Source: Arhodomonas aquaeolei DSM 8974 (GTDB taxonomy: Bacteria; Pseudomonadota; Gammaproteobacteria; Nitrococcales; Nitrococcaceae). From it: a stretch of 64,000 nt of DNA. The DNA is taken from the NCBI RefSeq assembly GCF_000374645.1, contig NZ_KB894803.1, forward strand, positions 62,001 to 126,000. The letters are read 5' to 3'. Below the pieces are notes generated by a model. The model saw only the letters and a program-made list of their open reading frames with translations, searched no databases and was not told the origin of the DNA. The position numbers and the translations under genes are program-made. Position 1 is the first letter of the stretch. Every line of letters starts with the position of its first letter. This document shows positions 53,077-61,036 of the stretch, in pieces.

Positions 53077-53569
53077 TGCCGTTACCCTCCATGCTGCGAA
53101 TGGGTGTCGGGCGCAGCAGCAGTACCGCCGCGTGGAAGGCGATCAGCGCCCCGCCGACGGGCATCGCCGCGTTGCGCAGCCACAGCGGGTAGCGCATGGC
53201 CGGCGAGACCTGGTTCGCGGTGAAAAGCGCGAAGTTCCATCCCGTCCAGAGCATGATCAGCCCGAAGGTGAGCACGAGCAGCACGATCAGCCGCTCCAGC
53301 ACCTCCGAGGCGGGCCCGGGCAGGGACTCGACCAGCAGGGTCACGCGCACGTGGGCCATGTCGCGGACCAGTGCGCTTGCGAACAGGAACACCGTCCAGG
53401 TGAACGCCAGCAGCGCGACCTCGCCGCTCCAGACCAGCGAGTCGCCGAGCACGTAGCGGTAGAAGACGCCGAGCAGGAGGCTGCCGATCATCACCAGCGC
53501 CGTCGCCGCCCCCAGTGCGGAGGAGGCGGCGGCCAGCCACCGGCCCAGGCCATCCAGATAACGGTACAT
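53069..53569 (-). CDS. TRAP transporter small permease (DctQ)
   Basis: This 166-residue protein has four hydrophobic helices and the DctQ block WSGEVALLAFTWTVFLFASALVRDM near residue 43. Its start lies 55 bp after the dctP stop; that gap holds a perfect 10-bp hairpin, so its translation level is probably set apart from dctP. Its end overlaps dctM by 8 bp. Confidence 0.9.
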   Translation of the reverse strand: MYRYLDGLGRWLAAASSALGAATALVMIGSLLLGVFYRYVLGDSLVWSGEVALLAFTWTVFLFASALVRDMAHVRVTLLVESLPGPASEVLERLIVLLVLTFGLIMLWTGWNFALFTANQVSPAMRYPLWLRNAAMPVGGALIAFHAAVLLLRPTPIRSMEGNGNG

Positions 53570-53591
53570 GGGGATGCCTTTCCGGACAGGG

Positions 53592-53616
53592 CGGCCCCGG
53601 CGCGCGGCCGGGGCCG
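53592..53616. promoter_or_regulatory. 10-bp GC hairpin between dctP and dctQ
   Basis: CGGCCCCGGC (53592-53601) pairs perfectly with GCCGGGGCCG (53607-53616) around the 5-nt loop GCGCG, 7 nt after the dctP stop. The downstream genes must be read through it, so it is more likely a partial attenuator or an mRNA stabiliser than a full terminator. Confidence 0.55.
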
Positions 53617-53623
53617 TCGTGGA

Positions 53624-54628
53624 CTACTCCGAGACCTGATCCAGCGCCTTGTCGAGCAGCGCCGGGCCGATCTTCTCGCGGTACTCGTCGTACACGCCAG
53701 TGACCTTCTCGCGGAAGGCGGCGACGTCGTCGACCTCGTTCACCTTCATGCCCGCCTCGCGGATCTTGGCCAGGATCTCGTCGTTGTTGGAGGCCACGGT
53801 CTCGCGCTGGCGCTCGATGGCGCGCCGGGCGGCCTTGCGCACCGTCTTCTGCTGCGTCGCGGAGAGGCTGTCGAAGGTCTGCTTGGACATCAGCAGCGCC
53901 AGGGCGTTGTAGGTGTGACGGGTCAGCGACAGGTACTCGGTGACTTCCGGGTACTTGTTGGCGTAGATCACCGCCAGCGGGATCTCGAGACCGTCGACGG
54001 TGCCCTGCTGTACCGCGGTGAACACGTCGCTCCAGGCCATCGGCACCGGGTTGGCCCCGATCGCGCGGAAGCTCGCGATGAACAGGTCGCTGGGCTGCAC
54101 GCGCAGCTTCACGCCCTTGAAGTCCGAGGGCTTGCGGATCGGGCGCACGTTGTTGATCGCGTTACGGAAGCCCGCCTCCGGGAAGCCCAGACCGACGATG
54201 CCCTGGGATTCGAGGCGCGAGAGCATCTCCTGGCCGACCTCGCCGTCGAGCACCTTGTGGGCCTGGCCGGCGTTGGCGTAGAGGAAGGGCAGGTCGTTGA
54301 GCTGGAAGGCCGGCTCCAGCGTGCCCACCTGGGTGCCGGTGATCACGCCGGCGTCCAGGGTGCCGAGCTGCATGCCCTGGAGCATTTCGGTGTCGTTGCC
54401 GAGCTGGTGGTTGGGGAAGAACTTGACGTCGAACTCGCCCGGTGCCGCGGACTCCAGCTCCTCGGCGAAGTAGTGGGCGGCGATGGCGTAGGGGTCGACC
54501 TCGCTGTCCGCGGTGGTCCAGCCCAGGCGGATGGTGGTAGCGGCGTGACCGATGCCGGAGACGCCGATCACGGCGGCGGCGACGAGGCCGCTCAGCAGGC
54601 GGCGGGTGCGTTGGGATCGGGTAGTCAT
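53624..54628 (-). CDS. TRAP transporter substrate-binding protein (DctP)
   Basis: This 334-residue periplasmic binding protein has a signal peptide (about 1-29, cleavage after GHA). The DctP-family pattern is present: YAIAAHYFAEELE, LGNDTEMLQGMQLGTLDAG and the substrate-carboxylate arginine in GVKLRVQPS (near residue 177), typical of organic or sugar acids. AGGAGAG precedes its ATG. It is the second gene of the operon, 37 bp after ydiJ. Confidence 0.92.
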   Translation of the reverse strand: MTTRSQRTRRLLSGLVAAAVIGVSGIGHAATTIRLGWTTADSEVDPYAIAAHYFAEELESAAPGEFDVKFFPNHQLGNDTEMLQGMQLGTLDAGVITGTQVGTLEPAFQLNDLPFLYANAGQAHKVLDGEVGQEMLSRLESQGIVGLGFPEAGFRNAINNVRPIRKPSDFKGVKLRVQPSDLFIASFRAIGANPVPMAWSDVFTAVQQGTVDGLEIPLAVIYANKYPEVTEYLSLTRHTYNALALLMSKQTFDSLSATQQKTVRKAARRAIERQRETVASNNDEILAKIREAGMKVNEVDDVAAFREKVTGVYDEYREKIGPALLDKALDQVSE

Positions 54629-54655
54629 GGAGGCTCTCCTCTTCGCTGGTTAACC

Positions 54656-54683
54656 GCGGCCCGGTCTAGGATAACCGGGCCGC
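54656..54683. promoter_or_regulatory. 10-bp hairpin spanning the ydiJ stop codon
   Basis: GCGGCCCGGT (54656-54665) pairs perfectly with ACCGGGCCGC (54674-54683), and the ydiJ stop codon lies in the 8-nt loop. It separates ydiJ from dctP, 28 bp before the dctP start, and could tune coupling or mRNA processing between the two. Confidence 0.45.
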
Positions 54684-57551
54684 CATGATCTCCACCGGGT
54701 GGGGCGGGCGGGTGCCGGCGAGCCGCTGCGTCTGACAGCGGCAGGAATAGCCCGTGGCGAGCAGCGCCCGCGGGTCGTCCGCCGCCAGGTGGGGCCGCCA
54801 GCTTTCCTCGAACAGCCACCGGCTGGTGTCCGCGTGCTCGGCGAGGTGGCCGTAGGTCCCGGCCATGCCGCAGCAGCCGGTGGCCACCGGTTCCACCGCG
54901 ATGCCCATGGCCTCGAAGGCCTGGCGCCAGTGGCCCGCACTCGCCGGCTCCGCGGTCTGCTCGGTGCAGTGCAGGGCCAGGCGGTAGCCTGGCTCGCTGC
55001 TGGCGCCGCCCGGCGGCGCGTGCCCGGCGAGCCAGGCCGCGAGCTGGTGTACGCGGGGGCCGCCGGCGGGGTAGTCCTCGTTCACCGCCACGACCACGCT
55101 CGGCTCGATGCCGACGAGGGTCGCGCCGGTCTCCGCCGCCCGGGCCAGGAGCTGCTGATTGTGCCGGGCGCGGTCCCGGAAGCGCTTCATGAAGCCCTGC
55201 ACGTGCAGGGCCTTGCCCGACGGCACGTAGGGCAGGACGACGACGCGGTGGCCGCTTGCCGCGATGACCCGGACCGCCGCTTCCAGCACCCGGGGGTCCA
55301 GGTAGCGCGAGAAGGCGTCCGCCAGCAGCGCCACCGCGGGCCCGCCGGCGGCGAGCGCAGCCAGCGCCTCGCCCTGGCGCCGCGGCCAGTGGACGCCCTC
55401 GATCCGCGGCCGGGACCGGCGCCCGGGCAGGCGGGGCAGTGCCTGCAGGCCGAGGCGGCCGGCCAGGGCGCGGCCGGCGGCGCCGTGGAGCACGCCGTTG
55501 GTAAGTCGCGGCACGGCGGCCATCAACGGCATCAGGTGCTCCATGGCGCCGAGGAGGTAATCCCGCGCCGGGCGGCGGTGATCCCGGTGATACGCCTCCA
55601 GGAAGCGTGAGCGCATCTCGGGGATGTTCACGTGGATGGGGCACTGGGTGGCGCAGGCGCGGCAGCCGAGGCACCCGTTCATGGCCTCGTAGGTGGCCTC
55701 GGCGATCTCGTCGGTACCGCCGTCGCCGGTCTCGCGGCGGCGCAGCCATTCCCGCAGCAGCGTCGCCCGGCCCTTGGGCGAGTGCACGCGCTCGCGCGTG
55801 GCCTTGTAGCTGGGGCAGATGACCTGGGCGACGTCCCAGTCGAAGCACACGCCGTTGCCGTTGCACTCGAACGCCTTGGTCCACTCGTCGCGGACCGCGG
55901 TCGGGACGCTGCGCTCGTGTTCGCCGCGCATGGGCACGCCGTCGATGCGCCACACGCCCTCCGGGGCCGCGTCGGGGGCGACGATCTTGCCTGGATTCAT
56001 GCGGTTGTCCGGGTCGAAGAAGCGCTTCACGGCGGCGAGCACGCCGTAGAGCTCGTCGCCGAAGAAGGTGCGGGTGTACTCGCCGCGCACGCCCTTGCCG
56101 TGCTCGCCCCAGAGCAGACCGTGGTAGCGGCCCACCAGCTCGACGACCTCGTCGCTGATCGCGCGCAGGCGCTTCGCGTCCTCCGGGTCGGTCATGTCCA
56201 GCGCCGGGCGCACGTGCAGGCAGCCGACGTCGACGTGGCCGAACATGCCGTAGTCCACGCCGTGACGGTCGAGCAACGCGCGGAACTCGCGGATGTAGTC
56301 CGCCAGGTGCTCCGGCGGGACCACGGTGTCCTCGACGAAGGGCACCGGCTTGCGCCGGCCCGGCGTGCGCCCGAGCAGCCCGACGCCCTTGGCGCGGACC
56401 CCCCAGAGCCGGGCGATCAGGCCGCCGTCGTCGGTGACGTGGAAGCCCGCGTGGTCGTCGCGCCGTTGCAGCGCCGTGCGCAGACGCTCGACCGCGGCCT
56501 CCACCCCGGCCGGGTCGCTGTCGCGGAACTCGATGAAATTGGTCACCAGCGGCGGCGCGTCGTCGGCGCGGTCACCGGCGAGCGCCTCCCGCACCGCCGG
56601 CCAGTCGCCGTCCGCGCGGGCCAGCTCGAAGATGCGCTGGTCCAGGGTCTCCACCGCCGAGGGCTCGGCCTCGAGCAGCCGGTGGGCGTCGGCGAGGGCG
56701 TCGTCGAAATCGTGGTAGCGCACCACCACCAGCGCCTGGTGCCGGGGTGCGGGGATCACCCGCAGGCTCAGCTCGGTCACCAGCCCGAGGGTGCCCTCCG
56801 CGCCGGCGATCAGCCGGGCCGGGTCCACCGTACCGTCCTCCGGGAAGGCGTCGCGGAGGTTGTAGCCGGTGAGCGAGCGGCTCATCGCCGGGAACCGGTC
56901 GCGGATCGCCTCCCGGTGCGGGCAGACAATGGCGCGCAGCGCGCTCGCCGCGCGGGTGCCGGCGTTCTCGGCAGCGCTGGCCTCGGCGGCGGTGTAGCGC
57001 TGGAACTCGTAGCGCCGGCCGTCGGGCAGCGCCAGCGAGGCGCCGAGGACGTAGTCCCCGGTACGGCCGTAGCGCCGCGAGCCCTTGCCGCAGGCGTCGG
57101 TACCAACCATGCCGCCGACCGTGGCGCGGCTGGCGGTCGAGGTGTGCGGGGGGAAGAACAGCCCGTAGGGCGCGAGGGCGCGGTTGAGCTGGCCGAGGAC
57201 CACGCCGGGCTCGACGCGCACGCGCCCGGCCTCCGGGTCGATCTCCAGGATCCGGTTCATGTACCGGCTGGTGTCCACGAGCACCTGGTCGCTCAGGGAC
57301 TGGCCGTTGGTCCCCGTGCCGCCGCCGCGGGGGGCGAAGCGCACCGTGGCGAAGCGTTCCTCCGCGGCCAGCGCCATCAGGCGTTCGCAGTCGCCCCGGT
57401 GACGTGGCGCGATCACCAGCGACGGCATCACCTGGTAGACGCTGTTGTCCGTCGACAGTGCGATCCGGTCGGCGATGTCGTCGCTGACATCCCCTTCGAA
57501 GCCGCCGTCGGTAAGCGCCGATGCAAATGCCTTGAGGGTCGGGGGAATCAC
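54666..57551 (-). CDS. ydiJ: FAD-binding and Fe-S oxidoreductase, YdiJ-like (D-2-hydroxyglutarate dehydrogenase type)
   Basis: This is a 961-residue fusion. The N-terminal FAD-linked oxidase half (about residues 1-490) shows FAPRGGGTGTNGQS, the FAD-contact region ATVGGMVGTDACGKGS and GMFGHVDVGCLHVRP. The C-terminal half has a ferredoxin-like cluster (CLGCRACATQCPIHV, near residue 650) and a CCG-type block (CCGMAGTYG). The order and motifs follow E. coli YdiJ closely. Homologs oxidise D-2-hydroxyglutarate or related 2-hydroxyacids. GTG at 57551 is chosen because the protein then starts IPPTLKAFASAL, as YdiJ does; a TTG at 57629 would start inside the operator. It heads the TRAP/SDR/lactonase operon, which implies a 2-hydroxyacid substrate. 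Confidence 0.88.
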   Translation of the reverse strand: MIPPTLKAFASALTDGGFEGDVSDDIADRIALSTDNSVYQVMPSLVIAPRHRGDCERLMALAAEERFATVRFAPRGGGTGTNGQSLSDQVLVDTSRYMNRILEIDPEAGRVRVEPGVVLGQLNRALAPYGLFFPPHTSTASRATVGGMVGTDACGKGSRRYGRTGDYVLGASLALPDGRRYEFQRYTAAEASAAENAGTRAASALRAIVCPHREAIRDRFPAMSRSLTGYNLRDAFPEDGTVDPARLIAGAEGTLGLVTELSLRVIPAPRHQALVVVRYHDFDDALADAHRLLEAEPSAVETLDQRIFELARADGDWPAVREALAGDRADDAPPLVTNFIEFRDSDPAGVEAAVERLRTALQRRDDHAGFHVTDDGGLIARLWGVRAKGVGLLGRTPGRRKPVPFVEDTVVPPEHLADYIREFRALLDRHGVDYGMFGHVDVGCLHVRPALDMTDPEDAKRLRAISDEVVELVGRYHGLLWGEHGKGVRGEYTRTFFGDELYGVLAAVKRFFDPDNRMNPGKIVAPDAAPEGVWRIDGVPMRGEHERSVPTAVRDEWTKAFECNGNGVCFDWDVAQVICPSYKATRERVHSPKGRATLLREWLRRRETGDGGTDEIAEATYEAMNGCLGCRACATQCPIHVNIPEMRSRFLEAYHRDHRRPARDYLLGAMEHLMPLMAAVPRLTNGVLHGAAGRALAGRLGLQALPRLPGRRSRPRIEGVHWPRRQGEALAALAAGGPAVALLADAFSRYLDPRVLEAAVRVIAASGHRVVVLPYVPSGKALHVQGFMKRFRDRARHNQQLLARAAETGATLVGIEPSVVVAVNEDYPAGGPRVHQLAAWLAGHAPPGGASSEPGYRLALHCTEQTAEPASAGHWRQAFEAMGIAVEPVATGCCGMAGTYGHLAEHADTSRWLFEESWRPHLAADDPRALLATGYSCRCQTQRLAGTRPPHPVEIMAARLS

Positions 57552-57577
57552 GGCCCGCTCTCGCTCCACGGAGATAG

Positions 57578-57629
57578 TTGTCAGATTATTGATGGCGTAA
57601 AGCCTATTTAAATTGATGTTGTCTGACAA
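57578..57629. promoter_or_regulatory. FadR-type operator pair at the head of the catabolic operon
   Basis: TTGTCTGACAA (57619-57629) is a perfect 5+1+5 palindrome matching TNGTNNNACNA. A degenerate second copy, TTGTCAGATTA, lies at 57578-57588, 41 bp away (about four turns). Between them is the only AT-rich stretch nearby, with a -10-like AATAAT on minus. The whole 248-bp spacer to the divergent dadA-like gene has no other feature. Confidence 0.6.
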
Positions 57630-57799
57630 GTTATCAGGCTACCGCCCATCGCGTGCGCCGTGCACCCGCGCCCTTCCGCATCGCCGCACGCAGCGGCTGA
57701 CGCACGGCATCACCTCTGAGAAGATGAGTGGACCGCCCAAACGCGGGAAACGGGGCCGGCCGCGCCGGCGGGCGATATCGTGCGAGCAGGAGAAGCACA

Positions 57800-59077
57800 G
57801 TGCACGTACTGGTTATCGGTGGCGGTTTGATGGGGGTGTCCACGGCGTATTACCTGGTCGAGGCCGGGCACCGGGTGACGCTGGTGGAGCGCCAGCCCGA
57901 GCTGGCGGCCGAGGGCAGCCATTCCAACGGCGGCATGCTCCACGCCAGCCACACGGAGCCCTGGAACACCCCGGAGGCCATCCGCCAGTTCCTGCAGTGG
58001 ATCGGCCGCGAGGAGTCCCCGCTGCTGCTGCGCCCCGGCCAGATACCCAACCTCATCGGCTGGGGCCTCGGCTTCCTGCGCTACAGCCGTACCCATCACC
58101 ACGAGCGCAACACCCGGGTGAACACGCGGCTCGCCGTCTACAGCCAGCGGCTCATGGCCGGCATCCGCGAGGCCACGGGGCTGGAGTACGACGCCGACCA
58201 CCGCGGGATCCTCAAGATCTTCCGCGACCGGCGCGAGTACGAGCACGCCCTGGCCGGTTCCGCGCTCACCGAGTCGCTGGGCGTGCGCTTCGAGCGTCTC
58301 GGCACCGACGAGGTGATCGGTGTGGAGCCGACGCTGGCCGACGTGGCCGGCGATATCGTCGGCGGCATCCACTATCCCGACGACGAGTCCGGCGACGCCC
58401 GGCGCTTCGTCGAGGGCCTCGGCGAGTGGCTGCGAGGGCAGGGCGCGGAGCTGCGCCTCGGTGAATCGGTGCAGCGCATCGACGGCGGTGCCGACGGTAT
58501 CGCCGGGGTGGTTACCGACCGGGACACCCTTACCGCGGATGCCTACGTCCTCGCCTCCGGCGTGGACGCGCCGGCACACGTCCGGCCGCTGGGCGTCAAC
58601 CTGCCCATCCGCCCGGTCAAGGGCTACTCCGCCACCCTGCCGGTGGACGGCGACGCCGGCGCGCCGCGGGTACCGATCATCGACGAGGGCAACAAGGTGG
58701 TGATCACCCGCCTCGGCGAGCGCCTGCGCGTGGCCGGCACCGCGGAGTTCGCGGGCATGGACCGCTCGGTGCGCGAGCGCCGGGTGGAGATCGTGGTGCG
58801 CCAGGCGCTGTCGAACTTCCCCGCCTACGCCTCGCGGGTCGAGCGCAGCGCCGCCGAGCCGTGGGCGTGCCTGCGCCCGATGACCAAGGACGGCCCGCCG
58901 ATCCTCGGTGACAGCGGCGTGCCGGGGCTGTTCCTCAACGTCGGTCCGGGGCATCTCGGCTGGACCTTCGCCGCCGGCGCCGGCCGGGTGGTGGCGGACT
59001 GCGTCATCGGCCGGGACCCGGAGATCGACATGCAGGGGCTGACCCTGGCGCGTTACCGACGCCAGCCGAGGGGCTAA
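57800..59077 (+). CDS. D-amino-acid dehydrogenase-like FAD oxidoreductase (DadA family)
   Basis: This 425-residue DAO-family flavoprotein has the FAD motif VIGGGLMGVSTAYYL at its start and the DadA-type continuation RQPELAAEGSHSNGGML. GRP-like substrate and FAD blocks occur at the end (LRPMTKDGPPILGDS, LNVGPGHLGWTFAAGAGR). DadA enzymes deaminate D-amino acids and pass electrons to quinone. GTG at 57800 is used, with AGGAG about 9 nt before it. It is divergent from the ydiJ operon and could share its regulatory region. The exact amino acid is unknown. Confidence 0.88.
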   Translation: MHVLVIGGGLMGVSTAYYLVEAGHRVTLVERQPELAAEGSHSNGGMLHASHTEPWNTPEAIRQFLQWIGREESPLLLRPGQIPNLIGWGLGFLRYSRTHHHERNTRVNTRLAVYSQRLMAGIREATGLEYDADHRGILKIFRDRREYEHALAGSALTESLGVRFERLGTDEVIGVEPTLADVAGDIVGGIHYPDDESGDARRFVEGLGEWLRGQGAELRLGESVQRIDGGADGIAGVVTDRDTLTADAYVLASGVDAPAHVRPLGVNLPIRPVKGYSATLPVDGDAGAPRVPIIDEGNKVVITRLGERLRVAGTAEFAGMDRSVRERRVEIVVRQALSNFPAYASRVERSAAEPWACLRPMTKDGPPILGDSGVPGLFLNVGPGHLGWTFAAGAGRVVADCVIGRDPEIDMQGLTLARYRRQPRG

Positions 59078-59107
59078 CGTCCGCGGCGGGCGGTGCCGGC
59101 GTCGCCG

Positions 59108-59887
59108 TCAGCGGTTCATGCGGTAATAGGCGGTGACGACGGTGACCTGGTCCTCGTCCTCCGCAGTCGCGGTGCTGTCGCCGTAGGCCATGCGGTCATC
59201 GACGCTCCACGCCACGCCCGTTGTGCCCGTCGAGTCCGCCTCGCTGTCCTCGCGGAACCGGCCGAAGCGGGCATCCGCCTTGCCGTCGATCCCGGCGTCG
59301 AGATGCCGCGCGAGGGAGGGGGTGAGGTCGCGGATCACCATCACGTTGCGCTCCCGGGTCACGTAGTTGTCCACGGAGGAGCCGGGCACGGCCCACTCCA
59401 CCGTCCGGAAGCAGACCTGCACCTCCTGGGGATTGCCGTTGCTGTCCTGGTAGACGTAGCGGTCGTTCTGTCCCTCCGCACGGCCTTCCGGCAGCTCCAC
59501 GCCGGCGGCGAGGAAGGTGTTGAGCAGGGCATCGTCCGTGCCGTTGCACAGTGCCGAGCCGTCGCCGTTGATCTCGCCGCCGGGGTCGGAGGGGGCGTCG
59601 CCCGGGACCACGCCGGTATTGGCCGTGTAGGTGTCGTAGGCGATCTGCCAGCCCTGCACGAACGTGCTGGAGATGCGCTGGTACTGCGCGTTGCGATACA
59701 GATCGCGACCCACGGTCACCGCGCTGATGATCAGCCCGATCACCGCGAGCACGATCGCGAGCTCGAGCAGCGTGAAGCCGGCGGCGGTACCGCCAGGGGC
59801 GGCTGCGCCGGGCGTCCGGGTCCGGTGGTTGGCTGTGTTCACGGTGCTTGCCTCGGTGCCTGGGTAAGAGGGCATGACGGTGGCCAT
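59108..59887 (-). CDS. type IV prepilin-like protein (pseudopilin)
   Basis: This 259-residue protein has a prepilin cleavage site G37/F38 in AAGFTLLELAIVLAVIG, with E at +5 and a hydrophobic N-terminal helix. The leader is long if ATG 59887 is used; GTG at 59842 with GAGG upstream gives a leader of about 22 residues. The globular part has two cysteines (CNG and VCFRTVEWA) and an acidic C-terminus. Unlike the next two genes it lacks the RLPCP motif and the Ala-rich tail. It is the last gene of the cluster, 3 bp after the previous one, and is convergent with the dadA-like gene. Confidence 0.82.
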   Translation of the reverse strand: MATVMPSYPGTEASTVNTANHRTRTPGAAAPGGTAAGFTLLELAIVLAVIGLIISAVTVGRDLYRNAQYQRISSTFVQGWQIAYDTYTANTGVVPGDAPSDPGGEINGDGSALCNGTDDALLNTFLAAGVELPEGRAEGQNDRYVYQDSNGNPQEVQVCFRTVEWAVPGSSVDNYVTRERNVMVIRDLTPSLARHLDAGIDGKADARFGRFREDSEADSTGTTGVAWSVDDRMAYGDSTATAEDEDQVTVVTAYYRMNR

Positions 59888-59890
59888 CGC

Positions 59891-61036
59891 TCAGAAGCCG
59901 CGCGCGTCGGCGTCAAGGGCGTTGTCGCGGATGGACTCGGCCAGGTCGACGGCGTCCGGGACCAGCTTCTCCGCGCGCTCGACCCGCCTCTCGGCCTCGA
60001 CGACACCGGCAATCGCCGCGCCGAGCCCGGCGGCGGCGGTAACGGTCGCCGACGTGTTGGTGACCACCGACGCCACACCCGCCGCGATGATCGGCGACAG
60101 GGTGCCGTATGACCCGATCGTCTGGGCGATGGCCAGCGCGGTGTCCGCGGTGCCGCTCGCGAGCCCCCCGGCCGCGGCCGCGACCCCGGCGGAGGCGGAG
60201 ACCGTGGAGGCCTCGGCCTGGCGCAGCTGCAGGCGCAGCAGCTCGAGGTATTCGGCGGAGGTGATTGCCATCATCCGGGCGCTGTTGGCCGCGTTGAAAT
60301 GCGTGTGCCCGATGGCTGCGAGGGCCTCGGCGCAGTCGAAGTAACCGGCGAGACCGTCGAACGACGCGGTGGCCACGCGGTCGTCGTTGACCGCCGAGGC
60401 GCCGCGACTCGGCGCGTCGAAGACCGGCTCGCCGCTCGCCTGACGGCCGTCGAAGCGGCTGCCGTCGCCGTCGTCGTCGGACAGCCCGGGAGCGGCGATG
60501 GCGTAGGCGGCATTGGTGTCCGTCCCCCCGGTGCTGGTGTGCAGCAGCGCGGGGTCCGTGTCGCCGGCGGCGGCGCGGTCGAGGGCGAAGCACAGATCGA
60601 GCATGTTCGCGTTGCCGAGGGGCGGCTCGCTGGGGGTGCCTTCCGCGTCCGTGAGCAGCGGATTGAACCGGTCGGCGGCGCGCGCCAGATCCAGGTCCTG
60701 GTCGGGGTTGCGGTAGACCCCGTAGCGCAGCTCGCCGGCGGCGCGCGTCGGCAGGCCCAGGGTCCGCCACGGCAGCAGGCCCTTCTGGGCCGGGTCGCCA
60801 CAGGCCTCGCGGCCGTCATGGTCCGGGGCGGGGCACGGCAGCCGCCCGGTCTCGTAGATGAAGCCCACCAGGGCCCGCTCGGCGCGGACCATGAGCTGTT
60901 GCTGGGCCCGGGCCACCGAGGCGCGCTCAGCTGACGCCCAGTATGCGGTGAAGCCCACCGCGAGAAGACCGAGCACGGCCAGGACCACGCTGACCTCGAG
61001 CAGCGAGAAGCCGGCGATTCGGCGTCGTGCGCTCAT
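59891..61036 (-). CDS. pseudopilin with RLPCP motif and C-terminal Ala-rich segment
   Basis: This 381-residue protein has a classical prepilin start (MSARRRIAG9/FSLLEVSVVLAVLG), cleaved by PilD/GspO-type peptidase. After the helix comes GRLPCPAPDHDGREAC (residues 64-79), LLPWRTLG and LRYGVYR. A large insert follows, then DDRV...DC and an Ala/Gly-rich, nearly charge-free segment at 273-350, ending in a charged helix. The paralog at 61033-62274 shares every one of these blocks. Such a long hydrophobic tail is unusual for pilins, which normally have only the N-terminal helix. It overlaps its upstream neighbour by 4 bp. Confidence 0.82.
   Translation of the reverse strand: MSARRRIAGFSLLEVSVVLAVLGLLAVGFTAYWASAERASVARAQQQLMVRAERALVGFIYETGRLPCPAPDHDGREACGDPAQKGLLPWRTLGLPTRAAGELRYGVYRNPDQDLDLARAADRFNPLLTDAEGTPSEPPLGNANMLDLCFALDRAAAGDTDPALLHTSTGGTDTNAAYAIAAPGLSDDDGDGSRFDGRQASGEPVFDAPSRGASAVNDDRVATASFDGLAGYFDCAEALAAIGHTHFNAANSARMMAITSAEYLELLRLQLRQAEASTVSASAGVAAAAGGLASGTADTALAIAQTIGSYGTLSPIIAAGVASVVTNTSATVTAAAGLGAAIAGVVEAERRVERAEKLVPDAVDLAESIRDNALDADARGF

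Noticed and set aside
57552-57629. TTG 57629 as start of ydiJ
   Set aside because: It lies in the operator palindrome, adds 26 residues with no match to YdiJ, and GTG 57551 gives the family N-terminus.
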